From: JBAPRR01 sp049281195
GTDB lineage: Bacteria; Actinomycetota; Acidimicrobiia; Acidimicrobiales; CAVXTF01
Length of the DNA stretch: 9,865 nt
NCBI GenBank assembly: GCA_049281195.1
Contig: JBAPRR010000122.1
Location: 1 to 9,865 of the forward strand
Direction: 5' to 3'
Below, one piece after another: positions 1 through 5,869 of this stretch; the first letter of the stretch is position 1; each line of letters starts with the position of its first letter. The notes beneath the pieces are model-generated. The model was given only the letters and a program-made list of their open reading frames with translations. It had not been told where the DNA came from and ran no database searches. The position numbers and the translations under genes are program-made.

Positions 1-216
1 TCGATCATGCTCGCAGTCGCCATCGGCGCCTTCTCCACGTCCAAGCTCGTCTTTTTGAAGGAGGTGGGGGTAGGGGCCGCCGCCGCGGTCCTCATCGACG
101 CGTTCATCGTGAGGGCGCTCTTGGTGCCTTCGCTCATGGCGCTTTTGGGAAAGTGGAACTGGTGGTCACCGGCAGTGCTGCAGAGACTGCATGCGCGGCT
201 GCCCGCGGGTGAATAG
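1..216 (+). CDS. MMPL/RND-family transporter, C-terminal fragment
   Basis: This is the last 71 codons of a gene that begins before the window; the frame is open from base 1 and stops with TAG at 214-216. The translation has the usual end of an MMPL (mycobacterial membrane protein large) or RND-like exporter: a Gly/Ala-rich last membrane segment, then the run LIDAFIVRALLVPSLMALLG and the tail GKWNWWSP, close to the family's typical C-terminus. Such proteins sit in the cytoplasmic membrane and export lipids or small hydrophobic molecules using the proton gradient. The substrate cannot be told from this fragment. It converges on the transglutaminase operon with only 34 bases between the two stop codons. 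Confidence 0.85.
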   Translation, partial: SIMLAVAIGAFSTSKLVFLKEVGVGAAAAVLIDAFIVRALLVPSLMALLGKWNWWSPAVLQRLHARLPAGE

Positions 217-217
217 G

Positions 218-231
218 CACCGGCGCCGGTG
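218..231. repeat. 14-base perfect palindrome between convergent genes
   Basis: CACCGGCGCCGGTG reads the same on both strands. It lies one base after the transporter's stop codon and about 20 bases beyond the stop of the convergent transglutaminase gene. As RNA it would give only a 5-bp stem with a GCGC loop, and no T-tract follows on either strand, so a role as a bidirectional terminator is weak. Confidence 0.3.
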
Positions 232-250
232 ATGATGCTTCAGGTGTCGG

Positions 251-1129
251 TCAGGATGCTGTAGGGTGCCGACTGGGATCAGCCAATCCCAGCCATTTAC
301 GTGACGACCCCAGGACACCCGGGCTGCTACCTACGAAGGCCCCCGAGGTGGGGGGCACGTCCGCATAGTCACGTCCCACGGCGATGGTGAAGTAGCCCGG
401 TCCGACACGCCGCGCGTGAGTGGGATCGAAGGCCACGGCGACTTTCCGTGCGCCGACCTGACTCGCCGGATCGGTTACGACAACCTCGACCCAGGCGTGC
501 GATCCCCCTTCTCCGATCAAGTGACCGGAGACGTAGCGGGCGGGAAGGCCTGCCTGGCGACACACAGCCAGCATCACGTGGGCGTAGTCCTGGCACACAC
601 CCTTCCCACCGGCGAGCGCCGTTGCCGCCGCGGTGCGGACGCCGGTGACACCAAACTGGTAGGTCATCGATTCACGGGACCACGTACATATTCGTTCGGC
701 CAGGTCCATGTCACCGGAGCTCGCTTCTGACAGATCCTTCGCCGCGTCCGCGATCCTGTCGTCGGGTCGGGTTAGTGGGGTGAAGTCCAACAGGCGATCG
801 TCACTGACGGCGTGCGCAACTTGCGTGATTCCCTTGGACACCCACCGGTGACCCACCAGTGCCCACGCCTCGAACTCGATCCACTGGGCCACCTTCGGCG
901 CGTTCAGCTCGATCACGTGGTTACCGAAGCCGTCGGTCGTTTCCCTCACGTTCACCACTGCTCCGGACACAGAGACGTCGTATCCCAGTCGGTACTGCCC
1001 GCCGTATACGGCTCGGGGCACGACCATCAGTCGGTGTCGGAGCCGAAGCACCGGATTGGAATACGTGTAACGGAACCGCTGCTCCAACAGGTAAAGGTCC
1101 CCTGTCTCTCCCGGAGATTCAGCAGGCAC
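251..1129 (-). CDS. Transglutaminase-like protein with intact catalytic triad
   Basis: A 292-residue protein of the bacterial transglutaminase-like family. Residues about 14-95 match the beta-rich N-terminal domain (LEQRFRYTYSNPV, then a GFGNHV turn). Residues about 145-240 form the papain-like core. The expected triad is visible: Cys179 in GKGVCQDYAH, His211 in GGSHAWVEV and Asp235 in AFDPTH. The closing run YFTIAVGRDYADVPP is also typical. There is no signal peptide, so it is probably cytoplasmic. The family includes peptidases and amidases as well as cross-linkers, so the reaction is not fixed. The start is a GTG that overlaps the stop of the upstream transglutaminase gene by 11 bases with no clear ribosome site, which suggests coupled translation. 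It is the last gene of a three-gene operon. Confidence 0.88.
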   Translation of the reverse strand: MPAESPGETGDLYLLEQRFRYTYSNPVLRLRHRLMVVPRAVYGGQYRLGYDVSVSGAVVNVRETTDGFGNHVIELNAPKVAQWIEFEAWALVGHRWVSKGITQVAHAVSDDRLLDFTPLTRPDDRIADAAKDLSEASSGDMDLAERICTWSRESMTYQFGVTGVRTAAATALAGGKGVCQDYAHVMLAVCRQAGLPARYVSGHLIGEGGSHAWVEVVVTDPASQVGARKVAVAFDPTHARRVGPGYFTIAVGRDYADVPPTSGAFVGSSPGVLGSSRKWLGLADPSRHPTAS

Positions 1130-2027
1130 CTGTGGCCTCTTCCGCCCAGACCGTCATCATGTTGAGCGTGCTCGGTCCCCAAGTGGTCACCATGGCTGCG
1201 TCAAGGGCATCCCGGCCGCGTGCAATGACCACCCGACCGACGCGGCGCTCGTTGTTGCGCGGATCGAATGTCCACCACCTCCCATCGAGCCAGACCTCGA
1301 ACCATGAACTGAAGTCCATGGGGAGGTCTATCGGGTCAGTGGCGATGTCCGGTAGATATCCGGCTACGTAGCGAGCGGGGACATTGAGGGCCCGACACAA
1401 GGTGATGCCGAGCTGCGTGAAGTCACGACACACCCCGGTGCGCGTTTTCCAAACGTCATACGCGGTAGTGGTGGAGTTGCTCGCTCCTATCTCGTACCGG
1501 ACATGATCGTGTACCCAGTCGCATACCGCCTGCACGCGGCTCCATCCCGGTTCCACCGACCCGAACAACTCCCATGCCGGGTCCGTGAGATCTTCGGGCC
1601 AACAGAACCGGCTCGGAAGCAGGTAGACGAAGGCTTCATCGGGCAGGTCCTCGATCGGCACGTAGGCCGCACCTTTGTCCGCGTCGTCGAAGTCCGAAGT
1701 CACCTGGACGGTTGCGTCATATCGCAACACTGACTGACCCACCGGCAGCATCAGGCGATCACACGTGTTGCCGTAGGCGTCCTCGTAGGTACGACTGGGG
1801 GTCGGGGGTTCCCATGTCTCACTCACAACGCGTTGGTTCGTTTGGGAGCAGGCGCGCACCTGCCAGAGCGAAGGCACTTCCTCGCTTACCTCATACTCGA
1901 AGCTGCAGCCGACGCGTAAAAGCAAGCCCCCAGCCTGACCCAATACGGCCACTTTGTCTCTACTTGGGTGTGTCCATTGCGTGAATTCAAGCGCCCTGGG
2001 CTCGATCCACTCCGGAGTCTCACCCAT
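1119..2027 (-). CDS. Transglutaminase-like protein lacking the usual catalytic His
   Basis: A 302-residue relative of the next gene, with an N-terminal beta domain (about 35-140, beginning LLRVGCSFEYEV) and a core at about 165-265. The nucleophile Cys200 (RTGVCRDF) and Asp255 (WWTFDPRNN) are present. In the segment PMDFSSWFEVWL, Ser240 lies where family members such as its neighbour carry the catalytic His (HAWVEV); the codon is AGT. It may be inactive, have a shifted mechanism, or belong to a subfamily with Ser here. The ATG at 2027 overlaps the stop of the upstream membrane-protein gene by 8 bases without a clear Shine-Dalgarno site, implying coupled translation. The first ~33 residues look non-conserved, and a GTG or TTG start nearer LLRVGCS is possible. 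Confidence 0.85.
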   Translation of the reverse strand: MGETPEWIEPRALEFTQWTHPSRDKVAVLGQAGGLLLRVGCSFEYEVSEEVPSLWQVRACSQTNQRVVSETWEPPTPSRTYEDAYGNTCDRLMLPVGQSVLRYDATVQVTSDFDDADKGAAYVPIEDLPDEAFVYLLPSRFCWPEDLTDPAWELFGSVEPGWSRVQAVCDWVHDHVRYEIGASNSTTTAYDVWKTRTGVCRDFTQLGITLCRALNVPARYVAGYLPDIATDPIDLPMDFSSWFEVWLDGRWWTFDPRNNERRVGRVVIARGRDALDAAMVTTWGPSTLNMMTVWAEEATGAC

Positions 2028-2289
2028 TGGGTCGGCGCCGACGGATGGTGACCAGCCACAACAGTCCGAAGATGATGTCGCCGGCGAGCCACAAGAAGAT
2101 GAGCAGGCCCCCCACTATCAAGCCCCCACTGGCGATTTCTTCTTTACAGAGCTCTCTTCCGGTGTCCGCTTCGCAGTTGTTCGTGTGCACCGCCACGACG
2201 AACGCGACGACGATTGCCGCGATCAGCAGGACGTTCCACGCGATCAGGGTCCATGTCATCTTGCGCCAGTGCTTTCGTCCTGACGCCAT
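2020..2289 (-). CDS. Small two-helix membrane protein
   Basis: An 89-residue protein with a basic N-terminus (SGRKHWRK), a first membrane helix at about 12-34, a short loop with two cysteines (Cys39, Cys48) that could form a disulfide, a second helix at about 55-81, and a positively charged tail (RRRR). By the positive-inside rule both ends face the cytoplasm and the loop is outside. Similar small two-helix proteins of unknown function are common in actinobacteria; I cannot name a function. A strong AGGAGG (2298-2303) lies 8 bases before the ATG. It is the first gene of the operon with the two transglutaminase-like genes and may anchor or recruit them at the membrane (inference). Confidence 0.75.
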   Translation of the reverse strand: MASGRKHWRKMTWTLIAWNVLLIAAIVVAFVVAVHTNNCEADTGRELCKEEIASGGLIVGGLLIFLWLAGDIIFGLLWLVTIRRRRPNG

Positions 2290-2306
2290 GAACGGATCCT
2301 CCTATG

Positions 2307-2363
2307 GCCTCCTGCATCCAACCGGCGGGGGAGATCGCGAACCATTGCCCGCCGCGGTTCAGG
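2307..2363 (-). promoter_or_regulatory. Candidate structured leader, copy 1 (shared three-block motif)
   Basis: On the minus strand this leader reads GGCGGGCAA (2353-2345), 7 bases, CGATCTCCC (2337-2329), 12 bases, TGCAGGAGGC (2316-2307). The same three blocks in the same order lie before the gene at 4450. This copy can fold: CCTG (2363-2360) with CAGG (2314-2311), AACC with GGTT, and GGCGGG (2353-2348) with CCCGCC, leaving a loop that contains GATCTCC. TCTCC could alternatively pair with the GGAGG of the third block. The third block ends 17 bases before the start codon, just upstream of the gene's own AGGAGG. Riboswitch, other cis-acting RNA or a DNA operator are all possible; I do not recognise a known class. 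Confidence 0.5.
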
Positions 2364-2402
2364 TTAAGTCATCTCAGGCGGGGGTCTGGAGCATGAACCA
2401 AA

Positions 2403-2434
2403 ACGTCAGGGGCCCTTTCTGGGGCCCCTGACGT
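2403..2434 (-). terminator. Intrinsic terminator after the G1 peptidase gene
   Basis: A perfect 13-bp inverted repeat (arms 2403-2415 and 2422-2434) with a 6-base loop. On the minus strand the GC-rich stem is followed directly by TTTT, then GGTT. It begins about 50 bases past the peptidase stop codon, so it should end that transcript and insulate the downstream transglutaminase operon. On the plus strand no T-run follows. Confidence 0.8.
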
Positions 2435-2484
2435 CTCGTGATCAAATGCGCTTTCAACAGGTCGTCGTCAGACGACCTTCGTTG

Positions 2485-3348
2485 TCAGGCCGGAGGCGGC
2501 GGCGAGGTGGCGCCGTAGGCGACCGTAAAGCCCTTCAGGTTGGAACTGGGGAGGGAGGGCGACGCAATTTTCGCCGTCCCGCCGTTGTTGACCATGAAGA
2601 TCTGGTAGAGGGTCGAGCTGTGAGGTGCCGTCCCGAGCAATGGCTCCCACGTTGGTTTTCCTGCACCGGAGGTGCTGTATTTGCCCGGGTTGAAGGTCAC
2701 GTTCGTGGTTTTCGCCAAGGTGGCCAGTTCCCCGTTGATCTCCGGGCGCTCGTGGATGCTCTCCACGCTCTCACCCGATGAGTCGTAGGAGACAGTCTTC
2801 CCGCCACTCTTTCCCGTGGTGAGGTTGTAAACCTCCATCAACCACGTGTTCGCAGACGTCTCTTTGACCACAGTCTTGATCTTGTTGCCCGGACTGATCG
2901 CGAGCCCCGAGATGACCACCTCGGAGGCGGGGAGGATCTCGGTCCACGCGTTGTACTTCGCCGTTCCGCCGGCATTCCATTCCGAGGTTCCCGCTTGGAC
3001 CAGTGTGCCCTCGCTGAAGCCCCCGATCCCCACCCAGTCCGAGGCATATTGATCACCGGACATCGTGGTTACGGTCGGAACGGTCCAAGTGTCCACTACC
3101 GCCGAGAAAGTTCCCTTGGTCGAGGTGCTCTGCGCATAGCCCGACCAGTTGGTGGATTCCACTTGAGTCGCTCCATTGACCTTGCGGTCGAAGCCGCCCG
3201 GAACATGGATCATTCTTCCCCCACTGCCTGCTTGAGCCACAGTGGTTGCCGCGCCCGAGACAGCTGCGGCTCCACCGGCGAAGGCCAGCGCAGACCCACA
3301 GATCGTGGCGGCCGCCATCCCCGAAAAAACTATTGACTTCAATCGCAT
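2485..3348 (-). CDS. Secreted glutamic peptidase, family G1 (eqolisin, formerly A4)
   Basis: A 287-residue secreted endopeptidase. The N-terminus (MRLKSIVFSG, then an Ala/Gly-rich hydrophobic run to about residue 30) is a Sec signal peptide. The mature part has the G1 hallmarks in order: STNWSGYA (65-72), DTWTVP (86-91), DWVGIGG (104-110), LVQAG with the expected catalytic Gln118, YNAWTE (132-137), and VESIHERPE with the expected catalytic Glu186, matching the family pattern AEWIVERP. Family members cut proteins by a Gln/Glu pair, usually at low pH. The ATG at 3348 is preferred over one 60 bases upstream because GGGAGGG lies 5 bases before it and the signal peptide begins there. It has its own promoter and terminator and is probably monocistronic. 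The C-terminus ends in SPPPPA. Confidence 0.9.
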   Translation of the reverse strand: MRLKSIVFSGMAAATICGSALAFAGGAAAVSGAATTVAQAGSGGRMIHVPGGFDRKVNGATQVESTNWSGYAQSTSTKGTFSAVVDTWTVPTVTTMSGDQYASDWVGIGGFSEGTLVQAGTSEWNAGGTAKYNAWTEILPASEVVISGLAISPGNKIKTVVKETSANTWLMEVYNLTTGKSGGKTVSYDSSGESVESIHERPEINGELATLAKTTNVTFNPGKYSTSGAGKPTWEPLLGTAPHSSTLYQIFMVNNGGTAKIASPSLPSSNLKGFTVAYGATSPPPPA

Positions 3349-3476
3349 GTGAACCCTCCCATTATGAACGTTGCTGAAATGCAGACGGCTGCTCCTGAGG
3401 TTCAGCATGCTGCCCCCCGGTTTTGTGACTGGGACCCGCCGTTCAAGGTCGACTCTGGTTCCTTACCCCCGGGTCG
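3349..3476 (-). other. Long 5' leader of the G1 peptidase gene
   Basis: If the promoter at 3477-3505 is used, the transcript carries about 120 untranslated bases before the ATG. The stretch contains a perfect palindrome CAGCATGCTG (3403-3412) and a possible GCTG/CAGC hairpin just after it, then the GGGAGGG ribosome site. It does not contain the three-block motif found at the other two minus-strand leaders. No small reading frame stands out. Confidence 0.35.
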
Positions 3477-3505
3477 AGTATCCAGGTTTCAGACCGCAGA
3501 GTCAA
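3477..3505 (-). promoter_or_regulatory. Sigma-70-type promoter of the G1 peptidase gene
   Basis: On the minus strand TTGACT (3505-3500) and GATACT (3482-3477) are separated by exactly 17 bases, a near-consensus housekeeping promoter. Transcription would start near 3470. Confidence 0.65.
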
Positions 3506-3528
3506 CTCATTCTCAATGCCGATTCGCG

Positions 3529-3546
3529 ATGTCTGAGATATGTCTG
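3529..3546 (-). promoter_or_regulatory. Direct-repeat operator of Pho-box layout
   Basis: On the minus strand CAGACAT is repeated exactly, with 4 bases between the copies (ATCT), so the period is 11 bp. The layout, a 7-bp repeat with a 4-bp gap, is that of sites bound by OmpR/PhoB-family response regulators. It ends 23 bases upstream of the -35 of the G1 peptidase promoter, suitable for an activator. Only two copies are visible; the regulator is unknown. Confidence 0.4.
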
Positions 3547-3691
3547 TGAAGCTTATTAAAGAGGCTCGCGGATCAACAGTTCCGCCAAATGAATGAAGCT
3601 AAATCAAGCGCGCAGTCTTCGACTTCGGTTATTCCCCGGCTGTTCCCCGACCTTTCAAATGCGCTCCGCTCGCCCCACGGCGGCCTATTGC
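3547..3691. other. Intergenic stretch with no feature seen
   Basis: Together with the leader, promoter and repeat it forms the ~340-base gap between the two secreted-protein genes. This part is AT-richer than the surrounding genes. Downstream of the 3692 stop codon I see only weak hairpins (for example AGTC-GAA-GACT on the minus strand) and no convincing terminator. Confidence 0.4.
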
Positions 3692-4450
3692 TCAGTCGTG
3701 CTCGAACGCCACCGCAAAGGAGGCAGGCTTCACATTGCTGGGCTGGATCTGGACGATTCCCCCATCCGAAGGTGACTTGCCGTTGGTTGTCCGGATGAAC
3801 TCGTAGAGGTCGCCGGATGCGGAGTACGTGCCGACCCCGGCACCGTTTATGTCCGCATCCTTGAACGAGATCCGGCCGAAATCCGGTACCGCCAGCGGAT
3901 TTCCACTCTTGGTGGTACCGAAGGGGAATGCTCCGATCAAGGTGGTGACGGCGGTGTTGTTGCTCACCACGAGCGTTTGGCTCGACCCGCCGACCACGGC
4001 GAAGCTGAGAGAGCTGCTCTGCTCGTTCATGGTTGCCGCTACTGCGACGGTTTGTCCCGCCGTCACCGGAAACGAAATGTCTTCCGCTGTTGCGTAGGCG
4101 TCGAAGATCCCCTGGTAGACAACTTTGCCTTTGTCGCAACCCATCTCGACCCACGACGCGATCAGGGTGGCGCTCGTGTCTTCAACTTCGACGCCGGCCC
4201 CGATCTGCTGATCGCCTCTGCCGCACGACGTGAATGCAGGGATCTTGAACTGCGCGGAGGCCTCAGACGGAGGCGTCTGGTCCGAGATCACTGCGTAGCC
4301 GGAGTAGTAGCGGCCATAGGCGATGTTGGCACCGTTCGAGTGCGTCGTACCGGCCGCGAACGCGTCGCCGCTCACGAGTGACGCACCAACCAGTCCGATC
4401 GTCATCGCACAGGCCATCGAGATGATCAGGTAAGAGCGTCGAGCGAACAT
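3692..4450 (-). CDS. Secreted eqolisin-like protein, probably without catalytic residues
   Basis: A 252-residue exported protein. The signal peptide is clear: FARRSYLII, a hydrophobic core, and a likely cut after AFA (residue 32). The mature part resembles the G1 peptidase beta-sandwich in outline: YYSGYA (48-53) for the NWSGY strand, AQFKIP (66-71) for the W-x-VP strand, FDAY (116-119), FPVTAGQTV (127-135) and PDFGRISFKDADING (179-193), like the late strand of eqolisins. The segment where the catalytic Gln should be reads ATLIASWVEMG, and no ERP motif precedes PDFG, so both catalytic residues appear missing. Cys76 and Cys105 may pair. The start at 4450 is chosen because GAGGGGAG precedes it and the signal peptide begins there. 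The eqolisin link is a distant-similarity inference; a generic secreted beta-sandwich protein is the alternative. Confidence 0.7.
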   Translation of the reverse strand: MFARRSYLIISMACAMTIGLVGASLVSGDAFAAGTTHSNGANIAYGRYYSGYAVISDQTPPSEASAQFKIPAFTSCGRGDQQIGAGVEVEDTSATLIASWVEMGCDKGKVVYQGIFDAYATAEDISFPVTAGQTVAVAATMNEQSSSLSFAVVGGSSQTLVVSNNTAVTTLIGAFPFGTTKSGNPLAVPDFGRISFKDADINGAGVGTYSASGDLYEFIRTTNGKSPSDGGIVQIQPSNVKPASFAVAFEHD

Positions 4451-4475
4451 TTCTGTCTCCCCTCGGTTTCTTGCA

Positions 4476-4520
4476 GCCTCCTGCACCCGACAGGTAGGGA
4501 GATCGGTGCTGTTGCCCGCC
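4476..4520 (-). promoter_or_regulatory. Candidate structured leader, copy 2 (shared three-block motif)
   Basis: On the minus strand GGCGGGCAA (4520-4512), 6 bases, CGATCTCCC (4505-4497), 11 bases, TGCAGGAGGC (4485-4476), the same blocks as at 2307-2353 with each gap shorter by one base. The third block here also forms a 5-bp hairpin, TGCAG/CTGCA, with GAGG in the loop (4472-4485), which the other copy lacks. The element ends 25 bases before the start codon. The long stem possible in copy 1 is only partly conserved here, so a common RNA fold is not proven. Confidence 0.5.
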
Positions 4521-4550
4521 CCGCAATCGGCTTTGAGCGACCTGGCCGTC

Positions 4551-4580
4551 AGGGTACCGCAGAACAAGTGCTAGCTACAA
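4551..4580 (-). promoter_or_regulatory. Possible promoter for the eqolisin-like gene
   Basis: TTGTAG (4580-4575) and TACCCT (4556-4551) on the minus strand with an 18-base spacer. The -10 is a poor match. If used, transcription would start near 4544 and the three-block element would be transcribed within a ~95-base leader. Confidence 0.25.
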
Positions 4581-4695
4581 GGATCTTCGGTTGCCGCCGT
4601 CGGCTCCTGCCTCCGTTTGGCGGACGCGGTACTGGTTATCCTCAAACCCCGAGGGCCGGCCGATGCGTGCCTCGGCCGACAGCGCGGGAGGAATG

Positions 4696-5112
4696 ATGGA
4701 AAAGTCCGAACTGATCGATCTGCTGAACGAGGATCTGGCCACCGAGTTCCAGTCGATCGTCCAGTACACCCAGCACACCGCCTCGATCACCGGCCCGGAA
4801 TATCTGAGCACGGTCGACGAGCTGAAGATCCACCTGACCCAGGAGCTGAACCACGCTCAGATTCTCGCCGAGCAGATTTCGTTTCTGGGAGGCACGCCCG
4901 GTACGAAAGTTGCAGCTGTTCCGGCGTGGACCGACAGCAAAGGCGCGCTCGAGGCCGACCTCGAGCTGGAGACGGGACAGCTCGACCGCTACCGCCAAAG
5001 GTTCGAGCAGGCGATGGAGCTTGGATTGGCTGATGTGGCAGAGGCCTTACGCCCGCTGCTCGAGCAGACCCAGGAACACGTGCGCGACCTGAAGGGTGCG
5101 CTCGGCAAGTAG
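4696..5112 (+). CDS. Ferritin-like (bacterioferritin-type) four-helix protein
   Basis: A 138-residue helical protein of the ferritin-like superfamily, probably storing or oxidising iron in the cytoplasm. Compared with the E. coli bacterioferritin ferroxidase ligands (Glu18, Glu51, His54, Glu94, Glu127, His130), I see Glu17 in ATEFQS, Glu50 and His53 in QELNHA, Glu92 (or Glu90) in DLELETG and His128 in TQEHV. The last Glu position is Thr125, although Glu123 and Glu127 are near. The heme-ligand Met52 is Leu51. At 138 residues it is shorter than the usual ~158 and seems to lack the fifth helix. GGGAGG (4686-4691) favours the second of two adjacent ATGs (4696); 4693 or an upstream ATG at 4663 are alternatives. 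It is transcribed divergently from the secreted eqolisin-like gene. Confidence 0.8.
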   Translation: MEKSELIDLLNEDLATEFQSIVQYTQHTASITGPEYLSTVDELKIHLTQELNHAQILAEQISFLGGTPGTKVAAVPAWTDSKGALEADLELETGQLDRYRQRFEQAMELGLADVAEALRPLLEQTQEHVRDLKGALGK

Positions 5113-5174
5113 CCATTAGCTATAGATCAGGGAGCGGGGAGCACAAGGCGGATTCCCGTACTCCTGGTCGACGA

Positions 5175-5783
5175 CTAACCGGTGGTGACCTCCACCGAGA
5201 ACTCGGCGATGAGGCGGTCCGCCACCGAGTCAAGAACGCTGGTGTTGGCGTAGGGGCGCGAGACCAGCATCGCTCCTTCCAATGTCGCGATGATGCTGCG
5301 GGCCGCTTGATCGCCAGTGCCGGCGAACCGCAGGGTGCCAGCCGCCCTGCCCCCTTCGAGAAGAGTGGAAAGCCAAGCCTGGTTGTGGTCGAAAAAGCCG
5401 ACGACTACGTGACGCATCGGGTCTGGCAGGATCTCGTATTCGGCGGCCAGCATCCCGCACAGACACATTCGGTGGTCTGCGAGCACGGCACGGTAGATGG
5501 CGCAATAGGCCTGAAGTTTGTCCGCGGCATTCCCGTCACTGGCGGCAATCTCCGTCAGCGCTTCGGCGAAGCGAGTGGCGTAACGGGTGATGAGGCTTTC
5601 GCCCAGTTCAGCCTTGCTGGGGAAGTGGTAGTGGAGCGACGCCTTGGTGATGCCGAGCTCCGCGGCAATGTCGGCATAGGAGAAGCCACTGAACCCGCGA
5701 CGTTGTACCAGCCCCTCGGCGATATCGAGGATCGCCGTGGCCGTATCGGTCTCGCCCGGGTCGGCGTGCGGCGCTCGAACCAT
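5175..5783 (-). CDS. TetR/AcrR-family transcriptional repressor
   Basis: A 202-residue TetR-family regulator. The DNA-binding helix-turn-helix occupies about residues 36-57 (YADIAAELGITKASLHYHFPSK), a classical match. The C-terminal ligand domain carries MCLCGMLAAEYEILP (106-120) and ends in the usual AMLVSRPY region. Cys94, Cys107 and Cys109 could in principle sense electrophiles or oxidants, but this motif is also common in regulators with other ligands. A GGAGGAG ribosome site lies 7 bases before the ATG. It is divergent from the NTF2-like gene across an 86-base gap with a palindrome (5817-5826), so it most likely represses itself and the NTF2-DUF1059 pair. Confidence 0.9.
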   Translation of the reverse strand: MVRAPHADPGETDTATAILDIAEGLVQRRGFSGFSYADIAAELGITKASLHYHFPSKAELGESLITRYATRFAEALTEIAASDGNAADKLQAYCAIYRAVLADHRMCLCGMLAAEYEILPDPMRHVVVGFFDHNQAWLSTLLEGGRAAGTLRFAGTGDQAARSIIATLEGAMLVSRPYANTSVLDSVADRLIAEFSVEVTTG

Positions 5784-5804
5784 TTCCGGTCTCCTCCGTT
5801 TCCC

Positions 5805-5841
5805 TTGACAGTCTACCTACTAGTAGATAAGAGTGACAGTC
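5805..5841. promoter_or_regulatory. Divergent promoter with TetR-type palindromic operator
   Basis: The perfect palindrome CTACTAGTAG (5817-5826) extends outward to TA...TA with one mismatch pair, typical of TetR-family operators. A consensus -35, TTGACA (5805-5810), faces right; its -10 is unclear (GATAAG at 15 or TAAGAG at 17 bases). Facing left, CTGTCA (5839-5834) and TAGACT (5816-5811) are spaced 17 bases. The octamer TGACAGTC is repeated on either side (5806-5813 and 5834-5841). A repressor here would block both promoters. Confidence 0.55.
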
Positions 5842-5869
5842 GGGTTCTCCGGACCGGAGGAGGAGCGAT

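Noticed and set aside
859..1371. Long plus-strand open frame opposite the transglutaminase genes
   Set aside because: It is antisense to two clear family members, Arg/Pro/Ser-rich as expected of a shadow frame in GC-rich DNA, and has no ribosome site or recognisable domain.
3349..3476. A third copy of the three-block leader before the G1 peptidase gene
   Set aside because: There is loose resemblance (GAACGGCGGG and CAGGAGC), but the blocks, order and spacing do not hold.
4472..4485. TGCAG-GAGG-CTGCA hairpin as a ribosome-site switch for the eqolisin-like gene
   Set aside because: The hairpin's GAGG is over 25 bases from the ATG, and the gene has a better-placed GAGGGGAG; the hairpin is also absent from the other leader copy, so it was noted only as part of that feature.
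2290..4570. Leaders as c-di-AMP, c-di-GMP, TPP, cobalamin or SAM riboswitches
   Set aside because: I compared the conserved blocks with the core sequences of these classes from memory and found no convincing match.
5131..5165. Terminator between the ferritin-like gene and the TetR gene
   Set aside because: GGAG-CGGGGA can pair only imperfectly with TCCCG-TACTCC, and there is no T-tract on either strand.
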